A model generated the notes under the pieces. It saw only the letters and a program-made list of their open reading frames with translations, searched no databases and was not told the DNA's origin. DNA of 46,365 nt, taken from positions 1 to 46,365 of the forward strand of contig JAFYPU010000025.1 of NCBI GenBank assembly GCA_017547385.1, given 5' to 3'. Below are positions 34,958-43,126 of the stretch, piece by piece. This stretch comes from Bacteroidaceae bacterium. Lineage in GTDB: Bacteria > Bacteroidota > Bacteroidia > Bacteroidales > Bacteroidaceae. The number at the start of each line of letters is the position of its first letter. Position 1 is the stretch's first letter. Both the position numbers and the translations under genes were made by a program.

Positions 34958-36604
34958 ATGAAACACATATTCTTACTTCTTGCCGTGCTTCTCGGAGCAT
35001 GGATAAAAGCAGATGCCTGCACCAGCATTCTGGTGGGAAAAAAGGCATCAACCGACGGCTCGGCCTTTATCACCTATAGCGCCGATAGTTATGGCATGTA
35101 CGGACGTCTGTTGCACTTTCCCGCAGCTCGCCACCCCAAAGGAACACTGCGCCGAATTGTTGACGGCGACACCAATCACTACCTGGGCACCATTGCTGAG
35201 GCTGAAGAGACCTACAGCGTCATCGGACAAATCAATGAATACCAAGTGGCTATCACCGAAACCACTTTCGGCGGACGCGAAGAGTTGATTGACACGGCCG
35301 GAATCATTGACTACGTAAGCCTTATGACTTTGGGACTGCAACGCGCCAAGACTGCACGCGAAGCCATCAAGGTGATGACATCGCTCGTCGAAGAATACGG
35401 ATATGCCAGCAGCGGTGAGAGTTTTTCGATTGCCGATCCCAATGAAGTGTGGATTATGGAGATGATCGGAAAAGGCTCAGGCAACAAAGGAGCCGTGTGG
35501 GTGGCTGTGCGCATTCCCGACGATTGCATCGCAGCTCACGCCAACCACAGCCGCATCCACCAATTTGACTTGCGCGACAAGGAGAACGTGATGTACAGCA
35601 AGGAGGTTATCAGTTTTGCACGCAAAAAAGGATATTTCAACGGCAAGGACCGCGATTTCTCTTTTTCTGCAGCTTATGCTCCGGCCGATTTCTCAGCCAT
35701 TCGCTTCTGCGAAACACGCGTTTGGAGTTTCTTCAACCGATGGGTGGAAGGTATGGACCAATATCTTGACTACGCCGACGGACATCACATCGGCAAGGCT
35801 CAACCCATGCCGCTCTATCTGAAACCTAAGCAGAAGCTTTCGTTGCATGATGTTATGCACTCCATGCGCGACCACTACGAAGGTACACCTTTCGATATTA
35901 CCAATGACGAAGGTGCCGGCCTCTATGATGCGCCTTACAGACCCTCTCCGCTGACATGGGAGCACGATGGCAAAACATATTTCAACGAACGTCCCATCTC
36001 CACCCAGCAAGCCGGTTTCACTGTGGTGGCACAAGTGCGTTCGGGAATGCCCGACGCCATCGGCGGTGTGCTATGGTTTGGCAACGACGACCCCAACATG
36101 GTGGCTTATACCCCCGTGTATTGCTGCACACAAAACGTTCCGGAATGTTATGCAGAGGGAACGGCAGACGATGTAACCTTCTCATGGAATTCGGCGTTCT
36201 GGGTATGCAATTGGGTGGCGAATATGACTTATCCTCGATACAGCCAATTGTTCCCCTCCGTGCGTGAAGTGCGCGACAAACTGGAGGGAGAATATCTCAT
36301 GAAGCAGGCCGACATCGAACACGCTGCACAGATGCTTTTTGATGAGAACCCCGCAAAAGCCAAGGAAATGCTCGACCAATACAGCAATCAATGCGCTGCA
36401 TCCATGATAACAACATGGAAAAAGCTGGGAGAGTATCTCATTGTGAAATACAACGACATGGTGGTTAAAAAGGAGCGTAACGGAAAATTCACCCTCACTC
36501 CCGATGGATTGGCTGAGCCTCCCACACGTCCGGGATTTGGCCCTCAACAACGCCAACGCATTGCCACCGAAACCGGAAACCGCTATCTCGTTCCTGCCAA
36601 CTAA
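34958..36604 (+). CDS. Secreted C69-family dipeptidase
   Basis: A 548-aa Ntn-hydrolase peptidase. The signal peptide ends at ...IKADA, and the next residue is the Cys of CTSILVGKKASTDGS. Cleavage would therefore expose the N-terminal nucleophile that peptidase family C69 requires. Further family segments are TYSADSYG, SGESFSIADPNEVWIMEMIG and FSWNSAFWVCNWVANM. These enzymes split dipeptides, which suits the protein-fermenting metabolism of many Bacteroidales. It starts 37 bp after nadC and is followed after 8 bp by the MBL hydrolase gene. Confidence 0.93.
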   Translation: MKHIFLLLAVLLGAWIKADACTSILVGKKASTDGSAFITYSADSYGMYGRLLHFPAARHPKGTLRRIVDGDTNHYLGTIAEAEETYSVIGQINEYQVAITETTFGGREELIDTAGIIDYVSLMTLGLQRAKTAREAIKVMTSLVEEYGYASSGESFSIADPNEVWIMEMIGKGSGNKGAVWVAVRIPDDCIAAHANHSRIHQFDLRDKENVMYSKEVISFARKKGYFNGKDRDFSFSAAYAPADFSAIRFCETRVWSFFNRWVEGMDQYLDYADGHHIGKAQPMPLYLKPKQKLSLHDVMHSMRDHYEGTPFDITNDEGAGLYDAPYRPSPLTWEHDGKTYFNERPISTQQAGFTVVAQVRSGMPDAIGGVLWFGNDDPNMVAYTPVYCCTQNVPECYAEGTADDVTFSWNSAFWVCNWVANMTYPRYSQLFPSVREVRDKLEGEYLMKQADIEHAAQMLFDENPAKAKEMLDQYSNQCAASMITTWKKLGEYLIVKYNDMVVKKERNGKFTLTPDGLAEPPTRPGFGPQQRQRIATETGNRYLVPAN

Positions 36605-36612
36605 TCACAATT

Positions 36613-37410
36613 ATGACACAGTTCATTTGTTTCGGCAGCGGCAGTAGCGGAAATTGCTATTACCTGTGCCATGATGGGCATGGTCTTGTGATAGACTTGG
36701 GTATCGGTATCAGGCATTTCAAAAAGCATTTCAGCGATTACGGCTTGTCCTTGGCAAAAATCGATGCCATCCTTGTTACGCATGACCATACAGACCATGT
36801 GAAAGCCGTTGGTGTGCTCTCCAACGAATTTCACCTACCAGTGTATGCATCGGAAGCCGTGCACAACGGGATGCAACGCAACCATTTCATGTCAAAAAAG
36901 GTGAAGACGGAAGACAAGCGCTTCACCGAAGCCGACAAAGGCTTCGAAATCGGTCCGTTTCATATCGTCCCGTTTGATGTTCCCCATGACAGTTCTGCCA
37001 ACTCAGGTTACTTCATCACTGTCGGCGACTTGAAATTCTGCCTCATCACGGACGCCGGACATGTTACGGAAAACATGAAAAAGCACCTCAGAGAAGCCAC
37101 TCACATCGTGCTTGAAGCCAACTACGATGAAGCGATGCTGGCCACCGGCCCCTATCCTGCTTACCTCAAAAAGCGTATCATGAGCGAACGGGGACATCTT
37201 AGTAACATAGAATGTGCTGAGACGCTTGCCACCTGCCTGCATCCGGAAGTCCAACAAATATGGCTTTGCCACCTCAGTGAGGAGAACAATCACCCGGAAT
37301 TGGCTCGAAAAACCATTTCGGCAGCTGTTGAAAAAGCCGGCATCGACTGGGAAAGAACGCAACTAAACGTACTACGACGCACTGTGCCATCAGCACTTCA
37401 CGAACTCTAA
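36613..37410 (+). CDS. MBL-fold metallo-hydrolase (YycJ/WalJ-like)
   Basis: A 265-aa metallo-beta-lactamase-fold protein. N-terminal FGSGSSGNCYYL and the metal site VTHDHTDHV define the YycJ/WalJ subgroup, along with ITDAGHVTENM and ECAETLATCLH. YycJ proteins are proposed to act as 5'-3' exonucleases in DNA repair; others in the fold differ. Start is 8 bp after the C69 peptidase gene, and the next small gene starts 4 bp past its stop, so the genes form one unit. Confidence 0.9.
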   Translation: MTQFICFGSGSSGNCYYLCHDGHGLVIDLGIGIRHFKKHFSDYGLSLAKIDAILVTHDHTDHVKAVGVLSNEFHLPVYASEAVHNGMQRNHFMSKKVKTEDKRFTEADKGFEIGPFHIVPFDVPHDSSANSGYFITVGDLKFCLITDAGHVTENMKKHLREATHIVLEANYDEAMLATGPYPAYLKKRIMSERGHLSNIECAETLATCLHPEVQQIWLCHLSEENNHPELARKTISAAVEKAGIDWERTQLNVLRRTVPSALHEL

Positions 37411-37414
37411 GCCC

Positions 37415-37585
37415 ATGACACAAACCATCATCACCGCCATTATCGTTGCCATCGCCACTCTATATGTAGGGCGCCGCATTTTTCTGCGTTTATACTCAAA
37501 AAACAGCAAAATCTCTGATTGCGGCTGCGGATGTAGCGGAAATTGTAGCGAATGCAGCGGAACAACAGCAAAAAAAGAGGACTAA
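37415..37585 (+). CDS. Cys-rich single-pass membrane mini-protein
   Basis: A 56-aa protein starting 4 bp after the MBL gene. Residues 4-18 form one hydrophobic helix. A basic stretch (GRRIFLRLYSKN) follows, then a cluster of six Cys in DCGCGCSGNCSECSG, and a charged tail. The layout is like the FeoB-associated Cys-rich membrane proteins, thought to bind metal, but no feoAB genes are nearby. It is immediately followed by the tRNA-Cys promoter. I am fairly sure it is real because of position and composition. Confidence 0.7.
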   Translation: MTQTIITAIIVAIATLYVGRRIFLRLYSKNSKISDCGCGCSGNCSECSGTTAKKED

Positions 37586-37587
37586 AA

Positions 37588-37618
37588 TTTGGAAGTTCCA
37601 TTTTTTGTCGTACCTTTG
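37588..37618 (+). promoter_or_regulatory. tRNA-Cys promoter
   Basis: TTTG (37588-37591), 19-nt spacer, TACCTTTG (37611-37618), ending 15 bp before the tRNA. Confidence 0.8.
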
Positions 37619-37633
37619 CATGCGAAACAAAAC

Positions 37634-37704
37634 GGTACCCTGACCGAGTGGCTAGGTAGCGGTCTGCAAAACCGTGTACAGCAGTTCGAATCTGCTGGGT
37701 ACCT
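37634..37704 (+). tRNA. tRNA-Cys (GCA)
   Basis: 71 nt. Acceptor GGTACCC pairs with GGGTACC; the anticodon loop CTGCAAA sits in the stem GCGGT/ACCGT; the T arm is AGCAG-TTCGAAT-CTGCT. The discriminator is U, as cysteinyl-tRNA synthetase expects. CCA is not encoded. Confidence 0.95.
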
Positions 37705-37715
37705 CTTCCAAAAAC

Positions 37716-37755
37716 GAGGCGTGATGCAACACTGCACCACGCCTCATTTCTTTTT
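37716..37755 (+). terminator. tRNA-Cys terminator
   Basis: GAGGCGTG (37716-37723) pairs with CACGCCTC (37738-37745), followed by ATTTCTTTTT. Confidence 0.8.
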
Positions 37756-37897
37756 CTAAGAATTGGCCACAAAGATTTCGGTCTCCCATATCTTGTGGTT
37801 GGCCACCTTAAAAAAATAAATCAAGCTCAGTAGATATTTAGCGAGAATGCTTCTCCAATCCACTGAGCCTAATTTTCTTTCCTTTTGCATTACGTTT

Positions 37898-38704
37898 TCA
37901 ATCCATATACTCCACTTCCACTTTTACGTCAAAGTCGTCCTCTCCCGTAAAACTCACTCCTCGCATTCGAATACGCCGGACATAATCACGCTCATCAAAC
38001 TTATAGGAAAACGAAACGCGGGCATTTTCATCGACCGCAGAGATGGGTAACCTGGCACCGGAAATCCAATTCATTAAGAGATTGTTCAACACTTGCGGAA
38101 CAGCATACAAAGAAGTTCCACCCACAAACCCCACCGTTGCAAATTGAATCAAATCTATGGTGCAAAGCGGAGACTGTTTACCACCATACTTCCATTGAAC
38201 TTCTTTGCGCCCATCACGCACATTCATAAGGCAATTACGAACATACTTGAACCTGTGCGTTTCTGTTGTCTCCACATCCACACTATTAACACAGGTCCGC
38301 CAGCGGCACGAAAGCTTTGCCGCACCCTCCGGAGTGTTTTCCACGAGATATTCATCCGTATAATCATCTCCCAAAGGGTCGGAATAAGTGAACGCCCAAC
38401 GTCCCAAACGATAACGAAGCGTATCCACAACTCCGCTATGATGGATTGTAACAACCGGAGAGGCTGTGTGCGAACTATCACCATACACTATCTGTGTTTC
38501 AGACGAGCCATAAGGAGTTACGCACGTAATAGATGTAACAAGCGGAGTCTGCGCATCTTTGTATTGAAACACATAACGATTTTCCCCCACGGTTATCGAT
38601 TTCACAAAACGCGGCGATAAATTCTGCAGAGTCGACCATGAATATTGCGCCATGGAAGGAATCATAGAGACACAACAGAAAAGAAAAATGAAAAGGCTTC
38701 TCAT
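37898..38704 (-). CDS. Secreted hypothetical protein, DUF4595-like
   Basis: A 268-aa protein from the Met at 38704, chosen because it gives a clean signal peptide (LFIFLFCCVSMIPSMAQ). The mature part is rich in beta-strand-like segments with YD/RHS-like wording (RYVFQYKDAQTPLVTSI, DEYLVENTPEG, KYVRNCLMNVRDG), resembling the DUF4595 group of Bacteroidales surface proteins. No catalytic motif is visible. A -7-like TAATTTTG lies on the minus strand at 38765-38758. Function is unknown. Confidence 0.75.
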   Translation of the reverse strand: MRSLFIFLFCCVSMIPSMAQYSWSTLQNLSPRFVKSITVGENRYVFQYKDAQTPLVTSITCVTPYGSSETQIVYGDSSHTASPVVTIHHSGVVDTLRYRLGRWAFTYSDPLGDDYTDEYLVENTPEGAAKLSCRWRTCVNSVDVETTETHRFKYVRNCLMNVRDGRKEVQWKYGGKQSPLCTIDLIQFATVGFVGGTSLYAVPQVLNNLLMNWISGARLPISAVDENARVSFSYKFDERDYVRRIRMRGVSFTGEDDFDVKVEVEYMD

Positions 38705-38773
38705 ATTATATATATAGGACGTGAAAGTTTCCATTTGCAAAGTAAATGTTTCTATCGCAAAATTACAGAAAAG

Positions 38774-38856
38774 AAAACCGGTTTGTCAACATGTTGCATT
38801 AAGTTTCGGAAGGTCCCGACACCACGCCGACATATTGGCAAACCGGTTTTGTTTTT
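38774..38856. terminator. Long-loop hairpin downstream of DUF4270 gene
   Basis: AAAACCGGTTTG (38774-38785) is a perfect complement of CAAACCGGTTTT (38839-38850), with a 53-nt loop. T-rich sequence flanks it on both strands (minus side TTTTCTTTTC). It could end the DUF4270 transcript. Confidence 0.5.
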
Positions 38857-38869
38857 TATGAAAGGGAAC

Positions 38870-40363
38870 TTATTTGCTAAAGCGCGAATATATCACATCC
38901 AAATCAAAGCCGGCAGAACCTCCTTCAAGTTTGACACTGTAAAGTCCCATTTCGTTTTTCACACCTAACAATGTTTTGGTGCTGTAACCGTATGAATTGG
39001 TTGATGTGCTGTAGTTGGTAGTTACCGGCACAAGCATCACCTTATTCCAGTCGGGATGCTCAGCTTCCCATTTGCGCCATTTTGCAACGCGGACAGCCTC
39101 CGAATCTGTATCCGACACACCGGCACCCTCGTTACGCTCGGCTCTAATCAAAGCAATCAGTGCTGCAATGTTTTCAAAGGTATATGCCCCGTAAGTTTCG
39201 TTGAATGTGGAAATATACGAATCCTTACTATTGGAGAGTCGCTCACGTTCAAAGAATGTAAACAGTTCAGCCGAACGAACCATCAACAAACTGGGCGGTG
39301 CCTTCAAGCTGTATGTACTATTGCTAAGGTTGTTGTAACGACGCAACGAAAGCGAAGCACAATTGATGGAGTCGGAATAGTGTTCTCCTCCCACGATGTC
39401 ATCGATGGGCAAAGTCAATTCCGTAAAAATGCCGGTCGGGGTTTTCACATACGTATATCCATTGTCGCTGTCCAGCATCTCGGCAGGCAATACGTTCTCC
39501 ACGCGAGTGTTTTGTATCACCTCAGCCGTGGCAGCCATGCGTTGCATTCCGTTCACAATCGTATCGTTTCCGGCCGTTGTCTTGCTGTGATATTTGAAAT
39601 ACACATTCAGTGCCGAAACATGCACTTTCAACATAGAACCGACGCCACCGGATGTTTTGAAATAGAACCCGGGACACACATGATGAATAAACTGATAGGA
39701 GTTCTTAAAATACTCCGGACTTTCGTAGAACTTGTTGATGATATACGTTCCGTAGCTTGCCGGCAGACGCACCACAACACTTCGATAATACGCAGAGGAG
39801 TTACCACCATCTTCACGTGTCAGATCACTAACGGCATAGGTCAGGCTTTTTCGCACATCAGATGTAGGACTTACATAATCCTCCGGTGAAAGATTGGTAT
39901 AGTATAAACGCAATTCCTCCATCACACGATTGGTGTCCAACTCCTGAACAAAGAGTTTCATTGTGGCCAAAGAGTCGCCATAATACTCATCGAAGTAGAT
40001 ACGGATGTCGCACGAGTCAGCCACAATCCGGCCATGCTCATCTTTCACCATCACCTCCTCTTTCGGGAAGAGATAACTGTCCATCACATGAAATTGAGCC
40101 AGAAAATCGCATGTAGTACGCGCCCGAGTTTCCGGATCAATCACGCTTCCCAGATAGCACTCATTGGTATTGGCCAAAACAGAGTCGATTTTCACAGAGC
40201 GACTCAGCACACGATATGTGGCTTGCGAAGCTGATATATTATCCTGTGAAGGCATAATTTCAATACCGATGGTGGAGGTATCTTCCGTACACGAAGAAAC
40301 CACAAATGCCATCAAAGCAACAGCCATCAAATGCAGAGACTTGTAAAAAGGAATGCGTCTCAC
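38870..40363 (-). CDS. DUF4270 family lipoprotein
   Basis: A 497-aa protein with a lipoprotein signal: hydrophobic MAVALMAFVVSSC with the lipobox Cys near residue 25, followed by acidic residues. The remainder is typical DUF4270, an outer-membrane-associated family of Bacteroidetes with unknown role (features: DTSTIGIEIMPSQDN, AEMLDSDNGYTYVKTPTGIF, then VPVTTNYS near the end). It starts 58 bp after the half-length glycogen synthase gene on the same strand. DUF4270, this synthase and panC/panD are neighbours in related genomes as well, as far as I recall. Confidence 0.87.
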   Translation of the reverse strand: MRRIPFYKSLHLMAVALMAFVVSSCTEDTSTIGIEIMPSQDNISASQATYRVLSRSVKIDSVLANTNECYLGSVIDPETRARTTCDFLAQFHVMDSYLFPKEEVMVKDEHGRIVADSCDIRIYFDEYYGDSLATMKLFVQELDTNRVMEELRLYYTNLSPEDYVSPTSDVRKSLTYAVSDLTREDGGNSSAYYRSVVVRLPASYGTYIINKFYESPEYFKNSYQFIHHVCPGFYFKTSGGVGSMLKVHVSALNVYFKYHSKTTAGNDTIVNGMQRMAATAEVIQNTRVENVLPAEMLDSDNGYTYVKTPTGIFTELTLPIDDIVGGEHYSDSINCASLSLRRYNNLSNSTYSLKAPPSLLMVRSAELFTFFERERLSNSKDSYISTFNETYGAYTFENIAALIALIRAERNEGAGVSDTDSEAVRVAKWRKWEAEHPDWNKVMLVPVTTNYSTSTNSYGYSTKTLLGVKNEMGLYSVKLEGGSAGFDLDVIYSRFSK

Positions 40364-40421
40364 GATCTTAGTATTTTCAAGTTAGTTCTTGTCTGTTTGC
40401 TTTTACGGATTAAGCCTACGC

Positions 40422-41258
40422 TTATTCCTCATCGCCGGCCACTTTTCCATAAAAGTCAACCAAAACTTCTCCCGTCCCAGTTTCACCCGGCACCACGCAA
40501 TCCATGGTGGGAAGTCCTCGTTCCTGCGCCAAAGCCATCAAAGCTGCATCTGCACCGGCCTCTCCCGGAATATAGCCATCGGAGAATGCCAATGCCAAAC
40601 GGGCAAGAGCATCCGGCTGTGTCAGGTCCACACCGGCGCTCTTAAGCAATTCGGCATCTGCCTCACGGAATTTCACACAATCGGCAAAGTTTGCCTGAGG
40701 AGCAGTCTGCGGCATTTCATTATAAGCAGAGAACACCACTTTTGCGTTCACAAAGGGGGGATCTTCGCGATAGGCACTCTTGATATATAGGGGAGCCAAA
40801 GCCGAAATCCAACCATGACAATGAATAATATCCGGACACCAACGAAGTTTCTTCACGGTTTCCAGCACACCACGTGCAAAGAACACAGCGCGTTCTGCAT
40901 TGTCTGCATACTCTTCCCCTTTGTCATCACACAGCATCTTGCGGCGATGGAAATAATCGTCATTATCGATGAAATAAACCTGCATGCGAGCTGCGGGAAT
41001 GGAGGCCACTTTGATAATCAGCGGATGGTCGGTATCGTCTATAATCAAATTCATTCCGGAAAGACGAATCACCTCATGAAGCTGATTGCGACGCTCATTG
41101 ATACCGCCCCAACGCGGCATGAATGTTCGGATCTCACATCCTTGTTCCTGCACAGCCTGGGGAAGTTTTCTTCCGGCAACAGACATAACCGTCTCAGGAA
41201 CATAGGGAATTATCTCCTGTGTAATAAAAAGTACTTTCTTTGCAGTTTTCTTTGCCAT
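40422..41258 (-). CDS. Half-length glycogen/starch synthase-like protein (GT5 N-terminal domain)
   Basis: A 278-aa protein from MAKKTAKKVLFITQEIIPYV. It matches only the N-terminal half of glycogen synthase (GlgA, about 480 aa): VSAYNEMPQ-type, PDIIHCHGWISALAPLYIK and FFARGVLE segments are present. The second Rossmann domain, with the catalytic Glu and most ADP-glucose contacts, is missing. The usual KxGGLxDV nucleotide loop reads PETVMSVAGRKLP. No frameshift is seen at its end; it stops cleanly 58 bp before DUF4270. It may be a glycan-binding or regulatory protein rather than an active synthase. It is divergent from panC. Confidence 0.85.
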   Translation of the reverse strand: MAKKTAKKVLFITQEIIPYVPETVMSVAGRKLPQAVQEQGCEIRTFMPRWGGINERRNQLHEVIRLSGMNLIIDDTDHPLIIKVASIPAARMQVYFIDNDDYFHRRKMLCDDKGEEYADNAERAVFFARGVLETVKKLRWCPDIIHCHGWISALAPLYIKSAYREDPPFVNAKVVFSAYNEMPQTAPQANFADCVKFREADAELLKSAGVDLTQPDALARLALAFSDGYIPGEAGADAALMALAQERGLPTMDCVVPGETGTGEVLVDFYGKVAGDEE

Positions 41259-41278
41259 TTTTCTTTCTAATTGCACGG

Positions 41279-41286
41279 CAAAGGTA
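41279..41286 (-). promoter_or_regulatory. Possible -7 box of the GT5/DUF4270 unit
   Basis: TACCTTTG on the minus strand, 20 bp upstream of the ATG at 41258. The -33 box is not recognisable. Confidence 0.45.
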
Positions 41287-41450
41287 CAAAAAAAATCGAT
41301 TGTCGCGCACTGCTAACCGCCCGAAAGCGACACATTTTGTTAAAAATAGCACGTTTCCTTTACACAATGTTTCGCCGTTTGCATGGAATTTGGTTATTTT
41401 GCACCCCAATTCGACGAGAAAATTCTCGCCATCGAAATGTATATCTGAAT

Positions 41451-42305
41451 ATGGAAGTCATAAAAACCGCCCAACAGCTCGACACACAGCTGAATGCACT
41501 TCGCAACAAGGGGAAGCGCATCGGATTTGTCCCCACGATGGGAGCTTTGCATCAGGGACACGCCTCATTGGTGGAACGCAGCGTGCAGGAAAACGACATC
41601 ACCGTGGTCAGCGTTTTTGTCAATCCCACCCAATTCAACGACCCCAAGGATCTGGAAAATTATCCACGCACCCTTGAAGCCGATTGTGCTTTGCTTGAAA
41701 ACATGAAAGTGGATTTCGTATTTGCGCCGACCGCCGCAGAGATGTATCCCGAACCCGACACTCGCACATTCTCCTACCCTCCCATCGACAGCGTCATGGA
41801 AGGACCGCGCCGTCCGGGCCACTTCAACGGTGTGTGCCAAGTGGTGAGCAAATTGTTCGACATGGTTCGCCCTCATCGCGCTTATTTTGGAGAAAAGGAC
41901 TTCCAACAAATCGCCGTCATCCGCGCCATGGTGGACGATTTGAAGTGCGACGTTGAAATTTGCCCCTGCCCCATCATTCGCGAAGAAAGCGGTTTGGCCC
42001 TCAGTTCGCGCAACACGCTGCTCACCCCCGAGGAGCGCAAAACGGCTGTCAGCATCTCGCAGACCCTCTTCAGCAGTTTGGATTTTGCCCAACAGTACTC
42101 CGTCAGCGAGACCCACGACCACGTTGTCAGCACCCTCAATGCCATCCCCGGGCTTGAGGTGGAATACTTCGAAATTGTGAACGGCAAAACGCTGCAACCC
42201 GTCTCCGGTTGGGAAGACACCGACCACATCGTCGGCTGCATCACCGTTTATTGCGGCCATCGCCCCGTACGCCTCATCGACAACATTACATACAAAAGAG
42301 CTTAA
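41451..42305 (+). CDS. panC: Pantothenate synthetase
   Basis: A 284-aa enzyme joining pantoate and beta-alanine with ATP to make pantothenate (vitamin B5, coenzyme A pathway). The start is at [11 protein letters not shown]; the in-frame upstream extension of 60 residues has no resemblance to the family. The adenylate-forming motifs are visible: [16 protein letters not shown] (HxGH), [31 protein letters not shown] and [13 protein letters not shown] (KMSKS-like). panD follows after 3 bp. Confidence 0.97.
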   Translation: MEVIKTAQQLDTQLNALRNKGKRIGFVPTMGALHQGHASLVERSVQENDITVVSVFVNPTQFNDPKDLENYPRTLEADCALLENMKVDFVFAPTAAEMYPEPDTRTFSYPPIDSVMEGPRRPGHFNGVCQVVSKLFDMVRPHRAYFGEKDFQQIAVIRAMVDDLKCDVEICPCPIIREESGLALSSRNTLLTPEERKTAVSISQTLFSSLDFAQQYSVSETHDHVVSTLNAIPGLEVEYFEIVNGKTLQPVSGWEDTDHIVGCITVYCGHRPVRLIDNITYKRA

Positions 42306-42308
42306 GAC

Positions 42309-42659
42309 ATGCAACTCAGTCTATTGAAATCAAAAATACACTGCGCCCACGTAACGGAAGCCAACCTCCACTACATGGGCAGCATCACCATCGATGAAAA
42401 CCTGATGGAGGCCACCGGACTTTTGGCCGGCGAACATGTGCACGTGGTCAACAATTGCAACGGAGAGCGCATCGAGACTTACGTCATCCGGGGTGAGCGC
42501 GGCAGCGGCTGCATCTGTCTCAACGGTGCCGCTGCCCGAAAATTCCAAGTGGGCGACGAAATCATCATCATGGCCTATGCCCTCATGACGCCCGAAGAGG
42601 CAAGCACGCACAAGCCCAAAGTGGTTTTCCCCGACGAAAACAACGCTCTGCCGGAGTAA
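42309..42659 (+). CDS. panD: Aspartate 1-decarboxylase (pyruvoyl type)
   Basis: A 116-aa proenzyme that makes beta-alanine from aspartate for pantothenate synthesis. The self-cleavage site is the Gly-Ser of YMGSITID (near residue 24), where Ser becomes the pyruvoyl group. [32 protein letters not shown] and [10 protein letters not shown] follow as in E. coli PanD. It is 3 bp after panC, whose product uses the beta-alanine. Confidence 0.97.
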   Translation: MQLSLLKSKIHCAHVTEANLHYMGSITIDENLMEATGLLAGEHVHVVNNCNGERIETYVIRGERGSGCICLNGAAARKFQVGDEIIIMAYALMTPEEASTHKPKVVFPDENNALPE

Positions 42660-42745
42660 CACCCCACCGGCAGCACCCGACAAAGCCGCGAGCGAAAGCC
42701 ATCCTCGGCACAGCCTCCCTCGCTATTGTTCCGAGACATACAGAA

Positions 42746-42784
42746 GAGGACGTACAAATTCCAAGTACGCCCTCTTCTTCTTTT
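42746..42784 (+). terminator. panCD terminator
   Basis: GAGGACGTAC (42746-42755) pairs with GTACGCCCTC (42765-42774) with one mismatch, followed by TTCTTCTTTT. Confidence 0.75.
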
Positions 42785-42904
42785 ATCCCCCTATGCCATT
42801 CTCGCTAAGCCCGAAAAGCAACGGCCGTGCGCCGTTAACAGAACATTAACACCCATGCTTATCTTTTATCAAGGCTAACGCTAAAATTCATACCCCGTCT
42901 CAGC

Positions 42905-42971
42905 AAAAGTGGCAGGCCTTGCCACTTTTGTGGCTGTGCTCGCCACTTTAGTGGCAAGGCCTGCCACTTTT
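42905..42971. repeat. 21-bp-phased palindromic element, family A (copy A3)
   Basis: 67 bp. The 21-bp arms are identical to those of the copy at 14866-14932, but the 25-bp centre is in the opposite orientation. Words start at 42909, 42930 and 42951. It lies between convergent panD and the TonB receptor gene. Confidence 0.9.
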
Positions 42972-42996
42972 TGTCCGACGGGAGAAGAAAAAACAA

Positions 42997-43028
42997 CAGG
43001 CGCACCGGAAATATGGCCGGTGCGCCTG
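42997..43028 (-). terminator. Terminator of the TonB receptor gene
   Basis: CAGGCGCACCGG (42997-43008) pairs perfectly with CCGGTGCGCCTG (43017-43028). On the minus strand it is followed by TTGTTTTTTCTTC. It is 99 bp past the stop. Confidence 0.8.
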
Positions 43029-43126
43029 CTTATTGGTTCTGCCCATGGAGCTACATTTCTCAGCACTGCCGCATGTGCCGATTTCGCACACCGGAAGTTG
43101 CCCCATGGATGCATATTCTCCTAAAA

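Noticed and set aside
40364-40421. Frameshifted C-terminal half of the glycogen synthase
   Set aside because: Only 58 bp separate it from DUF4270, and no GT-B sequence is present in any frame there.
41271-41450. N-terminal extension of PanC by 60 residues
   Set aside because: It overlaps the promoter area of the divergent gene and has no family similarity; [11 protein letters not shown] fits the PanC start.
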